Assembly (NCBI GenBank): GCA_019802505.1
Contig: JAFMOC010000077.1
Location: 1,127,501-1,191,500 of the forward strand
DNA length: 64,000 bases
Reading direction: 5' to 3'
DNA from: Corydoras sp. C115
Taxonomy: Eukaryota; Chordata; Actinopteri; Siluriformes; Callichthyidae
This document shows, one piece after another, positions 1 through 14,068 of this stretch. The translations under genes were made by a program, and so were the position numbers. Below the pieces are notes generated by a model, which was given only the letters and a program-made list of their open reading frames with translations, was not told the origin of the DNA and did not search any database. Positions within the stretch are counted from its first letter, which is position 1, and every line of letters starts with the position of its first letter.

Positions 1-358
1 AGCTTTCTAAATTTTTTAGGACTTTAAATACACTGTGCTAGAATTTTAAGTAAGAGGTGAAATTCTTTCTTTGAGATGTAGTATTGTAATTTTAATATCA
101 ATGACATCTGCAGGCTGTTCTTAATATTAACACATTAATATTAAAATGATGGCTGTCATTTTAGCAGTGGCGGGCTGTATATTTCACACCTATGCATTCA
201 ACAATGCTCTATCTGAATTAAACCACCTGTCAATAACTATATCTCTGTGGGATGAGAAGGCAGATTCATCATTGATTGGTTGAAGCATCAGGTTGATCGA
301 CACTTAATGCTACCGGCCAGCAAAATTTATTTGGAAGACCTTGGGCAAATGATTTGAA
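1..358 (+). repeat. direct duplication, copy 1
   Basis: About 360 bases that recur at 1706-2083 in the same orientation with scattered substitutions. Shared landmarks are a TTTTTTAGGACTTTAAATAC start, a GATGGCTGTNATTTTAGCAG block and a CATTGATTGGTTGAAGCATC block. Copy 2 has about 30 extra bases near 1952-1980. The left end is cut by the window edge, so the true repeat may be longer. It could be an unknown dispersed repeat, a local duplication, or a pair of LTR-like ends; no primer-binding site or TG...CA ends were recognised. Confidence 0.75.
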
Positions 359-1705
359 ATGGCAAAGTGTCTGCTAAAGGATAAAATAACTAATAACAAA
401 CTAATTTATATGATGATATATTATTATTATTATTATAATAAATAAATGTAATAAAAGTAATGTAATGCATTTCTCCAAACTCTAGACATCAGTAAGATTC
501 AATGTCAATGAATACTAGATTTGTCCTACACTGTAGTCTTGAATATATTATTCATGTCAAATATAATCATATTCGGCTTACTTTCAAGGCTGTACTGACA
601 GGAATGCTAGTTCATCTTTTCTGAAACAAGAGTGTATGGGTCAGAGCATTCCTTGCTACAAAAACACAACTGGGGTATAAAAGTGCTTTTCTAAAGGATT
701 CAATAACGAGCTTACACTTTCATGGCTTCAGCCCAGACTGTAATAAAGCTTTTACTCAAAGCACCTTACAACAGGGATATTTAGTTGATTGGTTTATGAC
801 TGTCTCCTCAATCACAAGTAAGATTTCTTACACTCAATGTACCAGACGCTTCTACCTACTACTTTTAGGCTATATTGGCCTGCCACAAAACCCATAAGAA
901 CCCACATAAGTGTGTTTATGATTTTTTTTTTTTTTAAATCCCTTTTCCTGTTCCACTTCGTCTTTGCTGAGAATAGAAAGGGCTTTTTCTAAGAATTAGT
1001 TATTTTAATTGCAAAAATACCTCTGTATATAGTTTAAACACATACCAGCAATATTTCACTGAATTTGGGAATGTTTTTGGAAATCACGCTCATAAAGCTC
1101 TATTTGGAACAGTATACTAATAACAGCCAAGGTCTTCCATTTACTCTTTCAAAGGCATTTGTGTTGCATGTGCTAAATGCTTTTCTGCTCGTCACAGTTT
1201 GACAGTCGTTTTTGAGTAGCTATATAACTTCTGTTTAACTGCCCTAGTTTGGCTTATGGGTTCATTTGGCAATGTTTGCGATTGACGCCATAACTCTTGC
1301 TTGATTCATTTAGTAAATGCAACAAATTACTTCACTTATTTTTGAAAACCTCTTCTTTTATTGGCTATGTGTTGAGTAAATTTGTTCAGTATGCTTTCAT
1401 GAAGGTTGAGATTAGAATTTATTTTATTATTATTTTTTTTTTTGGCAGCATTCTTTCCTTACTCTCAGACACTAGCTGTCCAACTGACAAGTACAAATAG
1501 TACAAATATTAAGCAGTCAAAACAAGAAAAAGCATGTGACATTGCTGCAGATTTCCTCCCACCAGTAGTTTTGGAACATGTTGTAAAAACTGGATTGCTG
1601 TCAAAAGGGCGTTATCTGGTAAACAAATGTTCTTGGCCCTAAATCGGTGTCTCAGTTAAATAAAGAAGCAGTGTTTGTTTTTCTCTTTACAAAGTGACCC
1701 ATAGT

Positions 1706-2083
1706 CAGTTTTCTTAATTTTTTAGGACTTTAAATACACTGTACTAGAATTTTAAGTAAGAGGTGAATTTGTTCTTTCTTTGAGATGTAGTATTGTAATT
1801 TTTATATCAATGATATCTGCAGGCTGTTCTTAATATTAACACATTAATATTAAAATGATGGCTGTAATTTTAGCAGTGGCAGACTGAATATTTCACACCT
1901 AAGCATTCAACAATGCTCTATCTGAATTGAACCACCTGTCAATAACTATTATATGGCTACAAAAACATCATTTGTGGCAGGATCTCTGCAAGGGGAGAAG
2001 GCAGGTTCGTCATTGATTGGTTGAAGCATCAGGTTGCTCCCGGGCCAACAAAATTTCTTTAGAAGACCTTTTACAAATTATTT
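1706..2083 (+). repeat. direct duplication, copy 2
   Basis: Second copy of the sequence at 1-358, same strand, about 1.7 kb downstream. Homology fades after a shared AGAAGACCTT-like block near 2060-2070. Small indels separate the copies, so the duplication is not recent. Confidence 0.75.
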
Positions 2084-4907
2084 AACTCTGGCAACCAATG
2101 ATGTTAAAATGTGTCTAAATGCTTTAATAAGAAATTACACGACTGGAAGTGGTGCAAACGGGGGGATTCATTAAATTAATTATTTGGATTTAATTAATTA
2201 GGTAGTTAAATAATTAATTGTTAGTCATAATACTAATAATTTTAGCATGCAGGCTAATGCTTGAGATTGAGATTCAGACTTGTTACATTTGACAGTTAAA
2301 TGCTTTGTAAAGCACTTAGTACCTGGCTACATTTTGTTAAAGTAGAAAAACCTGGAATGTAGGGAAATTTTTACCACTTAATAATTTTGTGGTCGTCCTT
2401 AAGACAAACCAATGACATGACTTCCATGGGTCACCTTACTGTTGTTCTAATGCCAATTCACAGCTTAGCATTATCTTTAGCTTGCATTCTAAAATTTTAG
2501 GTTGAAGATTATTGAACAACTTTAATAGTTGAGAGAGAACCTGATGTTGTACAAAAAATGTACATAAATGGAAAAGAGACAAATTTAAATTCTGAATATT
2601 TTCATTTACCACAAAATGTGATAAAGATGATTTTCAAATAATTTATTAACTTGCCATTGATAATCCTGCTTAGACCTGGAGTTCTTAATACATGCATAAT
2701 GAGAACTGCCTTTGTCTTTAAACCATTGTCTTGACTTGGGACCAAATGTACAGGTCTATTGCTTTGTTTGTGTTGTAGAGTTCAAGACCTACCCTAAATT
2801 CTCATTGTTGCTTAATTATCCTTCAGTGTCATTACATACCACAGAGGTTGTACTGCTTCATTATACAATTTTTTTTTTTGCCTACATAAATATTTATCTT
2901 CTTTTCATCTTTGCAGTTTAATATAAGTCAGTTGTTTGTAATCTAAAAAGGAAAATGAACATGAATAACATTAATTATTATGTAGAAGCATCTTTTCAGT
3001 ATGATTGTCAGAATATTTCACATTCTGTAACATTTTATGACCCAGTATGCTTAATTATCCCCAAGCTTTCAAGTGAATCATTGTTTATAGGTTTATTGGC
3101 ATATTTTGAGTCATGTCTACCTTATAATTACTTTATTTGCTTTTATAACGTGTACAATATTGCAACCCTGGAAATTTAATTTGTGATTTTTGAGCCTTCT
3201 CCATTTGAACCTGTACTTAATTTTATCTAAAGGCAGCAGCTTTGTTCCTGGTTACACCAATGTCATCAGTCATTGTGTAATATCTATTTGGTGCAGGGTG
3301 TGCCTTCTGAGTGTCACAAATTCCACATAGCCATGTCAACATTTCCTCTGTAATTGTTCATTCCATTGCTCTGTTGTATTGACATTGGCATGCACAGCAC
3401 AAACCTCTTCCCAGTGGCTATAATGTGGTCCTGTTGTTGCTGTTCCAGTTCGAACATGCTTCCTGAGGCAAGCGAGTCAGACCATCACATTACAATCCAG
3501 CCCTTGCAGCAAGACTTTCACCTCATGGCTGACTTGTTTCGTGTTTCACTGTGAGGTTTGGCGGAATAAAAGATTAGAAGTTAGACTGGCAGGTCTGCTT
3601 ACCATGTGTTTAATGAGCTTCCATCTGCTGTTTTTTTTTTTAGATAAACAGGATCAGTAATAGGAGGATGACTGAAATATTAATATAGATAAGAATGGAC
3701 TCAATTTGTTTGCACTAGGATCAGTGAACAGTCTCCGTTTCTTTTGTCGCTGCGTCTCCGAGTGCTGTACCTGTTGTAGATTTGTTTAATTGAGTTTACT
3801 GGCATTGGCTACAGACAGCACCATCAGTTTAGTAGTTAATCTTACACCTGCTTGCTTGTTTGCTAAAGGTTCGTTGCTTGCCAACTGCTTTGGGTGCACC
3901 CAGTAAGTACTGCAGTTGCATTTGGAAGACACAATGAATGAGCATGAGGCCTTCCTGATGCTTTGTGAACAAAAAATGCTGTTTGGGTGGAATAAATGTG
4001 TTTGAAGTGTGTGTGCATTGTATTAATTGACTTGTTATATAATAAAGGTCAATTACTGTCATACTTACTGTAGTGCCAATCCTAGTTTTAGTTTGTTGTT
4101 GTGGGTTTTTTTTTTTGTCTTCATTGGGTTTAAAAGCCTAAACTGATAACCACCCTGCAGTTCTAAAGGAAATCTCTATACCTTTCTGACCCAGAGAAAA
4201 CCATTACCTTTTCTTTTCCTTTATAAATGTCACCATTGGACTCACTGTGCAATTGTTATATTTCAAACAAGTATATTACAGAGTCCCCGTCGTGTGTCAG
4301 CCATTTGTCATTGTTACTGTGTTCAGACTCAATGTGATACAAAGCCTTTAAAGTTCACCCACAGACTACATTCATGGTTTCGATTAGAAAAGGTCGTCAT
4401 GATTCTACAATTTTAAATCTTATTCCAATGGATTTATTGGCATAAGACAAACAGTTGTCAATGTAAAATATATTTTTATATTCCATACATACATACACAC
4501 ACAGGCAACTTTATTAGCTGCACCTCCATGTTTCTACACTTGTTTTATTGGTTGTTTCTTAATATTTAATAATCCCATTTACTGTGTTCTTTAATGATCA
4601 GGACTGTCATAAGAACTTTACAGACCACGTCTGTTTGGGTGGTGGATTATTCTCACCACTGAATTGAAGCAGTGGAGTTGCTGGTTTAATAAACAATGAA
4701 TTGCACAATAATAACAATAATATGTACCTAATAGATTGGCAGGTGAGGTGTTAATTAAAAGCATATAATGTGTACTAGCCAGTTAATAGGAAACTGAGCT
4801 GGATGGAAATCATGTAATAAAACAGATTCAAAATGTTAAAATGATTTATGTTTCCGTTTTCCAAATTACCCCACCCGAAATCAATGTGAAAAGTTTCGTG
4901 CAAACAT

Positions 4908-5620
4908 GATCAAGTCAAGTGGTTCTTATTTCAACCATATGCAGTGGTGTACAGTACACAGTGAAATGGCTTAGTGGTTAGCACGTTTACCTCTCAGCAC
5001 TAGGGATTCCCGGTTCGAATCCCCATCTGGGAGGAGTTTACATGTTCTCCCCGTGTCCGCGTGGGTTTCCTCCGGGTTCTCCGGTTTCCTCCCACAGTCC
5101 AAAAACATGGATCAAGTCATTTGAGTTCTCCAAATTGACCCATATAGAGTGTGTCTGTGTGAGTGTGTGCCCAGCAATACATTGGCGCCCTGTCCTGGGT
5201 GTATCTGCCCAGCGCCTGAAACGTTCTCCCCTGGATGGGCATGGGGAACCCCCCTATATATAGGGCCCTAATATAGGATAAAGCGGAAGATAATGGATGG
5301 ATGGATATTAAGATAAATACAAAAGCCAATCGAAAAATATATAGGACAATGAACATTAAGTGCCGGGATGGAACAGTGCAGGTGAACTACTAGTGAGTGA
5401 GGAGCAAATATGTCCATTGGCTATTAATCTAAACAGTGTTTGTACCTGATTATGATTGTTTAGGAGTCTAATAGCCTGGATAATCTGAATCAGGTATGAA
5501 TACTTATGTAAGAACTGGACTAAACACACACACACTTTCCTATTTGAAGGTCCATGCCAACAAAACAAGTGAACCATCAACTGAAACTGTTTTACACATG
5601 CCACTTGTCTGAAATGCCTT
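4908..5620. repeat. old dispersed repeat interrupted by a SINE
   Basis: The sequence before 4966 (CAACCATATGCAGTGGTGTACAG..., CACAGTGAAATG) and after 5308 (AGGAGTCTAATAGCCTGG and neighbours) resembles the halves of a common fish dispersed repeat of LINE type, reading on the minus strand. A SINE sits between them. Family and exact ends are uncertain. Confidence 0.35.
4966..5308 (+). mobile_element. tRNA-derived SINE, main family, subfamily A (copy 1)
   Basis: The head is tRNA-like, with a box A region (TGGCTTAGTGGTTAGCACG) and a box B (GGTTCGAATCC). The body reads GTTCTCCCCGTGTCCGCGTG and on to a 3' end of GATAATGGATGGATGGATA. It carries the A-type diagnostic states GAGTTCTCC, GTGTATCT and AATATAGG. 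No clean target duplication was found. Confidence 0.85.
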
Positions 5621-6807
5621 TTGAAGTTTTTGGTATTAGTGTTGCCACATTGGTGTTGTGTATTTATTATTGTCCTCTATCAAAAAGGCATGGAATTTTC
5701 AGTGTTTTACTGATGCTCTTTATTTTTAGGTAATGCTGCAGAAATGTTTCCTCTCTGTTCTTTATTTCAGGATGAGTGGAAAAACCTTGCGTGTTGTTTA
5801 TAAAACCTGTTGAATGTGTGTGAGGGAACAGTTCCTCATTCCACTCCTGTGCACTTTGGACAACCTTTTCCGCTCAGAAAAATACTGAGAATATACATAA
5901 TCTCTTTTAATGGAAAATGGTTGGGGAACCTTGCATTTATCAGTTTAGAAACATTGAAAGCCTGCTATTATTTTGCATTAATAATACTTTATACAGCAAA
6001 TGGATAAAAACAAATAATGTTATGCTCTGTAAACAAAGTTGCTGTCCTATGGGGATAATTCATAAATGTTATGCTAGTGTGCTTAGAGCTATTTGTAAGC
6101 TTCACTGGGGTAAATTTGTGCTGCCGGTTACCCCTGCAGCTTTTCTAGAACTAAAGCTTCAGCCTTATCTCGAAATTGGCACCATTTTGGTCTCTGAGGA
6201 CCTGATAGCTGACAGCAGATTGGCAGTGCAAACAGAGATTATCATGTAGACTGTGCAGGTACCATTTAATCAAGATGCTCTTAATAAATCTAGGGACTAA
6301 GCTGGCAACGCTTGTTTAATGTTTTATGTGTACATATTGTATATGGAAGGAAATATGTTTGCACTTGATGAACTCTTTCCATATGGGATTTCAAATACAG
6401 TTACAAGCTTGACTGTTACAACAAGAGAGATGAATCAGAACACACTCATGTGTGAAACTGACCACACATTGGCTTCTGTAACTGCAAAGGGATACAAATC
6501 ATGACCTTTAAATAACTATATTTGTTCATAATTTCACATAGTAATGTCCTTTTCTCCATTTGTAACATTTGCATTGTATACGAGGTGTTTTCAATAACAA
6601 CTGTGCTTCTTGAAATAGAAATTCTGAAATGAGTACACTGATTTAATTCTGGTTACTCGCACCAAGGAATCATGCACTGGAGAATACTTTAAAAAAGACA
6701 GAAAATGAATGAGCCATAATTAGAGCATAATTAAAATGATAATACTGGATATAAAACAATAGTACAGAATACAGGTTTGCTTATTTTTTCAGAGCTTGAA
6801 CATTCAC

Positions 6808-6810
<3 letters not shown>

Positions 6811-6838
<28 letters not shown>
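6811..6838 (+). repeat. (GT)14 microsatellite
   Basis: Uninterrupted GT dinucleotide run of about 28 bases in the SNRK intron. Confidence 0.95.
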
Positions 6839-6840
<2 letters not shown>

Positions 6841-9800
6841 AACTCTCCATCCTGCATTTCAGAGCGTTAAAATTTAAGGATTGTGTCAACGCATTATGCA
6901 GGAATGGAATTTAGGTCTTTTGTTCAAAAGCAACAGACACTTTTGTAAGAGCAGCAAAATAATTGTTTTAGTTTCTGAAAAGCATTTTATTAAAAAGGTA
7001 TGAAATATTAAGAAGTCCTTTAGCTGTTCAGCATATTCACTGAATTGATTGTAATAACTATAATTTACTTGATGTGAGAGTGCTACAATATTATCTAAAA
7101 AGAGAACAATGTTTTAAACTGGAATTAAAGCGTTATCACAACCCTCCGAATGGCTAGTTATGTGAAATTGCATGATATGTAGAATTGTACATTATAAATA
7201 TAATAATAATTTGTTAGAACTTGGACATATACAAAAAACAATTCTGGATGAATATGGGTACAATCAAAAAATAGTGTTTTGATTGAGCAGAAACATTATG
7301 AAGATACATGATTACATCAGTCCTCTAGACCTAATTTAAAAAGGCTTAGAATATGAGCTCTGAGTTAATTTAGGATGCATAATAGTTATTACTAAACATT
7401 TCTGCACTTCACTGATTGCTCTCTGCTGTTTATAAGCTGTATGTTGCACCATGAGTGTGACCCTCAATGCTTGAGAGGCTGTGCTGTCAGCATGTCATAA
7501 GTCATGGTGAAATTATACCAAAGGTGCCAAGTGGAAAGTAATTAAAGGCTTGTGCGACCATGCAAAAACACTTTGTGAAGAATTTTGTTCTGCACATTTT
7601 CTGTGTATTACACTTGAAACAAAGTTTAATCTACTTAGTAAAGGACATAAAAAAAACTTCAAACAACTAGAAAAGGGCAGAAAACAACGTTTGCATGGAT
7701 AAGTTAGGAATTATTTTGATCTGATTTTTGTCTGGGCTGTATGAGCTGCCTTATCCAGAGTGGCTCAATATCTTTGTTTTTCCTTACTTTGTTCATTAAT
7801 GTTAAAAAGAGAAATGATTTCACTTAAGGCTTGGCTTAAGACAGATCAGCCTTTTTTTATTAAACACCTTCAAACAGGTGTGGTGGAATATTTTACATTC
7901 TGTAGGACTGACAGACATATTATTCTGACCTTAAGGTGTGGTAAACATCTTGACCAGCAACAACATGTCGTTAGGTGGAAATGGCTCGTTCAAGATGACT
8001 TGCATGCCAACAGTAAAGCAAATTACTTTATAAGCCATTTAGCGTTTAAAGTACTCCTGAAACTCAACAGCATTACATACAGTATTTGATGTAATTACAT
8101 ATCACAATACATTAAAAACTGTACCTTAAAGTAGATAAAAGAACCCCTATTAAATAAATTAAACCAATATAAACTCCTATGGGGTTCTTAACATTTCTAT
8201 TGGATTACGGTAGATATTTTGACTTCTCATTCTGGAGCATTAACCTTGTGCGCTCAGTCACTGTCTTGCTGCATGGCACCTTTGGCAAAGTGTCTTGATA
8301 TTTGCTCTTTAGAATTTATTAATATAATTCGGAATTCATTGGTCAATCAATCATGGCAAGTTATTTTGTGTCAGATGTAGCTAAATCCAAAGCATGATTA
8401 CCATTCTATCACCACCATATTTCACAAATTGGACAAAGTTTTGATGCTGAATACAGTGTTTTTCTGTTTTCAAACTAAATGCTTTTAATCAATCAAAAGG
8501 ATTTACTTTGGTCTCATCTCTCTACAAAACATGTTCCATGTAATGTTGGCAAACTGGAGATGGACAGCAATGTTCTTTTTGGAGAGCAGCAACCAACACC
8601 TTGCAACTTGCCTTATGCACATTGTTGCAAAAATCTTTATTTTTTTTTTATTTCTTTTGTTAATATAAGTAAAACATCTCACAACTGATTGTTTTCCTTT
8701 GGATAAACATCCACCTCTAATTTCCCCTTATTATCCTAAAGTTGTTTTGGATAAAAGTGTCTGCGAATTAAATAAAGATTTGTAAATTTACTTTTCTATC
8801 AGTACATTAATATATTCATGATTTTTATTTCTTTTTGCTTTGTTAATTTTTTTGTCTACTTTTAAAATCTATGGAAGAAAAATATTTTAAAAATATAAAA
8901 AAATCTAAAAGGTTCAAAAGGTTTTTATTGGGGGCTGAGATAACAAAATAGAACTAATAAATCAAATAACTGGAAATGTTTCCCTGCACAGATGCATAGG
9001 GACGAAGAAAAACGGGTATTTTTGTCCCTTCAGTTTATTCTACTTTTAATAATCCACTGCAGAATATATTACATATATACACAATAGGTTCATCTCATCA
9101 CAGGAAAGGGAGTAGCTTTTCTTGTCTGTTGTTGCTGTTGTTCTTTGTGGTCAAATTTCTGTACCTTAGCAGACACGTGTGCTTGCAAACAAGGAAAGTG
9201 TAATCAGGCCTTTGTGCTATTTGACCTGTAGCATCAAATATTTATTCTTGTAAAACAGGAAGTCATTTATTACTACCTGAAAGCTCCAAGATCCTCTGTT
9301 TTTGGGCATTCAAGATCCTCCGATGTTTTTGTACTTCAGGCCTGCAATTAGTATTTAATTTTTATGTTTATGTGTAGTCGTCAGTATTTTACTGTTGTGT
9401 CTTAATTATTAAATAATGATCCACCAAGAATCGAAAATAGTTGTTTTTAATTTAGCTCTTACAGCTAGGTGTTTCAGAGCAAATACCTTAATCAGCCTTG
9501 GGACAAACAGCTGGTGTTTTCAGATGGAAATTTTTTGTTTTTTTGCAAACACATAGCTCAGCACACAGAGCAGCATATGAACACACTCACATTAAGATGT
9601 GCATGCACTGATCACAAATAAATGTGTGTTATGTTTAAGCAATGATTTTAGTGTTCGGATTGAGACCCTCAACCTTTAGATTGTTAGTCTGAATCCATTA
9701 AGGCCGTTGTTGTTCCAGGTGTGCTGTATCATGTTTGACCATGCACACTTGCCCTAACCATCAAGTATGGATATTTTTAAGTAACTTTGAATAAAAGCAC

Positions 9801-10776
9801 CCACGGTATGATGTAGTTTATTCGTATAGCTTCGTATTGTAGCAACCTAGCTTTTATTAGGAAATGTTTCCTTTCGTATCTAGACAATGTTTATGAAGCA
9901 GGCTGTTTTGTTCTTGTTTTTCAATCGGCGCCATGACAAAGCCAGATAATACACACTTTTGACATTTGTCTGTTAATTGAACTGACATTTCAATTAGATT
10001 GTAATTACTACAACCATTTATATTTTTACTTAATAATAAAAATAATACAGCATTCTTAAATAATAGTTCCATACTGAACAATATTCCTTACTGTTGTACT
10101 AGGAAAAAATAAGTAATGCATAAATGCAGTTTACTTCAGAAGTCTGTTGATCATTATACCCATGCATGCACTTGTGCACTGTACAGAGAAACGTCTTCTT
10201 TTAAATATCTTAGCTTGATATGGTTCGGTCAGAGCACTGGGTTAGCCATGGTACATTGAAGCAGAGACACTTAATTGGATTTCTTCAGGGACAAGCTGTA
10301 AGTTCTTGGCTCAGATGTATGAAAACTCAACCTTCCAAACAACCCATAAGTGACATTTCTTACACACTGTCAATTTTTTTAGCATTCTGATTTATTTTTT
10401 TACATAGGCATTTTTTCCAAATCTAAGTGCTTAGTTTAAAAGTGAAAAAAAAAGTCTGTAGAAATAATGTGTCAAGCTTACTATGCAATTTTAGACTGGT
10501 TATCTGGGTCTACAGTCATATCGTGGTCTCTCTCTTTCTTTTCAGTTCAAAATACTTAGGCTATTTACTTATGATAGATGGCTGTGTGGATCAGAATACT
10601 TTAATCCCCACGGAAAATTGCGGATGGTTGGATAATTTCTTATTACACTATAATTAGTAGTGGTATTAATATTTCAACTTTATTTTAGTTATATATCACT
10701 TTATACAATATGGCATTGCCTTAAAGGAGCATTAAAACTGAAGTGATAGTGGTCAGGAAAATATCCCAAAAATGTC

Positions 10777-10936
10777 TGGTCAGAGTACAGGGTCAGCCAT
10801 ACAGAATTCTTGGAGAAATGAGGGTTAAGGGTCTTGGTCAAGCACCCACATTGGTTTGTTTAGTTGCCCCGGCATTTGAAGCCCCAACCTTCAGCTTGAA
10901 AGCCCAACGCCCTAACCACTAACCTACCACACCCCA
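10777..10936 (-). mobile_element. second-family tRNA-derived SINE, degraded
   Basis: Read on the minus strand this starts with a tRNA-like segment (GTGGTAGGTTAGTGGTTAGG, then a GTTGGGGCTTC box B relic) and continues through GACCCTTAACCCTCATTTCTC. The 3' tail typical of the family (AAGTCGCTTTGGATAAAAGC) is missing. Related copies lie at 24660-24877 and 51788-52018. Confidence 0.6.
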
Positions 10937-13299
10937 GGTATCCCTGATAGTTCAGTGTTTCTTTTAAAGGAAGAAAAAGAACAAAGTGATGTCCGTTTTA
11001 GGACCAAGGTTTAGGGCACTTGCCGTTTTTAAATAGGAAGACAGTGTGACCAATATAGAACAAATATAAACAGTTTTTATCCATAACATTGTTACATCAA
11101 CAGTATGCAAGTTGATTTTAGTTATTTTGTAACATTTTGAAAAAATTTATTTGAAACACTTTTACTAAATATCCCTTTGATCGTCAGTAAAAATAAAGGT
11201 GCTCAAACATCTTTGTGGCATCATAGCAGGACTAATAAATATCACATTTATATAGGTCTTTTTTTTGGGTAAACCCTGTCGTTTTGAAATTCTAGATCTG
11301 CAGTTATAGATATGTTTTAACCAGACCATCTACCAGACCAGTAATCATGCCACTTAACACTAAAATTAAAACATTAATTATTTTTATGGTTGATGTGAAT
11401 GTTGTTCAAATTTGTTGGTCCATATTTGCGTTGAATGCATTTAAGTACCTCCACACAATCAGCTTTATTATCTCATTTTGTGAATAAGTAGATGTACAGA
11501 TGATGTTCAGTTAAAATAGACCCAATTCATACAGCTATTATTTAACTACACTTTAGTTAAATGTAGATTGAATGGTTTTACCAGTAGTTTTGTTTAATTT
11601 GTGTGTAAACAGTTCATTAGTTGCAGATAATATACTTAGTCCCCACATGACCAAATAAATAAAGGAAAATGTTCCCCTTCTAGTATAAGAAAAGCATATA
11701 AATATATTAAATACATGCTTGTAGTAAGCCTGTTTTAGATTATGAAAGTCTTTCTGCCCTAAATTGTGATTAAAGCAAAATTGTGTTATCTTGTCTAATT
11801 CTTGGTTGATGTGCTATTTTGGTCTGTGTTCATTTTAGAGTTTAAGGAGGAATTTCGCCTGCTTGTTTTTTAAGCTTTCTCTTCTTTCAGGGGGAATTAA
11901 ATTTCTGACTGGCACTCCAATAAAGCAGGCTGAGTATAGTAAGCTGGCTTAACCTCAGCTGTGGTCCTTCTTCATGGCTGTTAAGCTGTAATTTTGATCG
12001 TGTGTGTTGCTGAATGCTGATTCTGACTACTTGTCGCCGATTTGTCTGTTCTATGAAGGCCTCCAGACCTCTAGTTCTTTTCTGCCATACACAAAGTTGC
12101 ATATGTGGATCATTGTAACTGTACAAGACTTTGTGCAATACAGCATTTAATAACTTGCATTGTCGAGTTCTGATTAAACTGTGACGTCAATGTGTCTATA
12201 TGTTTGGCAGTTTTAATAAATGGTGATCAACTAGCATAAGATTAACGCAAGCTGAAATGGTCTTTGTGCATGTGTTTTATGCTTTGGTCTTCATATAAAT
12301 AAATAAATATATATTTATAAATATATGTGGCCACTGTTTGGATCTGGGGACTAATTTGTATTCAACCAAGCATAATGGTGTAAGGCTGGTGAGTTGCTGA
12401 GACTTGGGGGTTTAAAATTCCATGGCCACCGTCCTACTGTCTATATCAATGAACACCTTTTAAATAGTGTAAAGGTGCAACTAATTTAATCTTTCATATA
12501 ATGTTAATTAATTATCTTCTTAATTAGTACTTTGGTCTGTAAAATGTCAGAGAATGAAGAAAATGTGTATCGGTTTGGTTCAAAACTCACAATTGTGTGC
12601 TTTATACTCAAAAATGTTCAATGTTCTGTCATAGAGAAATAAAGACAAAATAAAGAAACTGATCAGAACTTTTATCATACAAGTATTTATATGACAAATT
12701 GATTTATTGTTGCAGCTCCAGAATGGGGTTGGATATACTGACCAATAAAGGTTCTAATAAAGAGTATAAGTTACACATTTTATTTGTTGACTTGCAGCTG
12801 CTGTATAACAACCACACATGTGAGAAACTGGCAGTATGTTAAACTACAGAAATAACTTGGGAAATTAAACACATTATGTGATACCCTGGAGTTGTTGGCA
12901 GAAACACTGCTTGTGCTTTTTGTGTTAAGACACAAAAAATAGATGAAATTGAGTTGCTAGCATCAGAACTATTCCAGAAATGACGGGTTGTTTTTTCCCC
13001 CCTATTAAATTAAAATGTGCTCAAAAGCTTAGGTTCTGCTCAGCTATTTAAGAACTCATTATTAGCATGATCACTTGTCCATGTGTCGTGAACTGAAGGT
13101 AATCATTCTGCTGCTGATGCATAGTCTTTGCACAGTGGGAAGTTGTAGTGGAATATTTTTTTTATGAATCTCTTCATGATCAAAGACTTGTGTAATTAGA
13201 TTATGACTCAAGAGTAGTGTCAAGTAGGAAGTATACTGACAATTATACAGAGATTTAAATGTAGAGCTTAGACAGCAAACCATTAATCATATTCTTCCG

Positions 13300-13425
13300 A
13301 CTGTTCTCGTTAGGGGCCGCCACAGCGGGAAAATCCAACTGGCAGTTCATACCAGATGTTTTTTTTTGTTTTTGTTTTTTTGGCACTGGCACTACAAGCA
13401 CTAATATGTACACCCGCAACGACTA
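13300..13425. repeat. fragment of a dispersed fish repeat
   Basis: GGGGCCGCCACAGCGGGAAA followed about 50 bases later by GGCACTGGCACT...ACACCCGCAACGACT resembles a widespread fish repeat containing GTCGCCACAGCGGA and GGGACCGGCACTGAGAG. A related tail seems to be at 36802-36880. Family name not known. Confidence 0.4.
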
Positions 13426-13855
13426 GGAAAGTAGTATCTTCAGTTCCCTTTTAAGATGTCTTCAGGTTTACTATGAAGTCCCTGGTTTTCTCTGTCATTC
13501 CAATCAAAGGTTCTGTGTTCAACAGGGACCTTTGGGCTTTAACTAAAGATAAAGATTATTTAAATTGTTTCAGTATTGAGTTCAAAGGCAAAAACAAACA
13601 GCAGTACAACTTCTATACATCTGAAACTCAATACTGGGACCTTCTTGCTGGAAGGCAGAAACACTAACTGCTGTTGCAACGTGATGTCAGAACTGTCTTT
13701 CTTGTACTTATTTAGCAATTTGCAAAGAACAGAAATGCTCAGCTGTTGGTTGTAGGTGCTGGTAAATTGTGGTTATTTCCTTTGTTAGATTTAATGGCTT
13801 TGCACTTAACTGCAGTTTTTGATATCTAATAGCCACTATCATCTGCTTTTAACAG

Positions 13856-14068
13856 TCTTATAAATCGGATGCTGCAGAGAGATCCAAAGCGACGTGCCTC
13901 TCTGGAAGAAATCGAGAGCCATGCGTGGCTTCAGGGAGTTGATCCATCCCCCGCCACCAAGTACAGCACTCCCCTTGTGTCCCACAAGAACCTGTCTGAG
14001 GAGGAACACAACTCCATCATCCAACGCATGGTGCTGGGAGACATTGCAGACCGTGAGACTATTGTTGA
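13856..14068 (+). CDS. SNRK: SNRK coding exon: end of kinase domain and start of UBA
   Basis: Acceptor TTTTAACAG before 13856 and donor GTATGT after 14068. The first base completes a codon (probably Asp, as in KDLI of the family); the exon then reads LINRM and on through the kinase end into the UBA domain. It ends with GA of a codon finished by the next exon (GAT, Asp). 213 bases. Confidence 0.95.

Larger units (their letters stand above)
1..13855 (+). other. SNRK: SNRK intron (5' part of gene lies left of window)
   Basis: This long AT-rich stretch precedes the first visible SNRK exon. That exon begins with the third base of a split codon, so the stretch is intron, at least at its right end. 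I looked on the plus strand for the missing kinase-domain exons (catalytic HRDLKPEN-type and DFG-type segments) and saw none, so they most likely lie left of the window. What it holds: a roughly 360-bp direct duplication, a SINE of the main family, an older second-family SINE, a (GT)n tract, and small fragments of dispersed repeats (for example a tail of the second SINE family near 8741-8775). The open frames here are short, lack splice context and resemble nothing I know. Confidence 0.7.

Noticed and set aside
1406..1642. 78-codon plus frame near the left edge
   Set aside because: Not recognisable, not in phase with any SNRK exon, and sits between the two direct repeat copies; may be a remnant of whatever inserted there but unsupported.
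3354..3554. GC-richer plus-strand frame in the SNRK intron (MLPEASESDHHITIQPLQQD), considered as a missing kinase exon
   Set aside because: A short stretch faintly resembles SNRK kinase coding DNA at the base level, but the translated frame does not match the kinase sequence and there is no fitting acceptor/donor pair with the needed phase.
5917..6249. 110-codon frame MVGEPCIYQFRN on plus
   Set aside because: No known similarity, no splice context, AT-rich, in an intron; expected by chance at this size.
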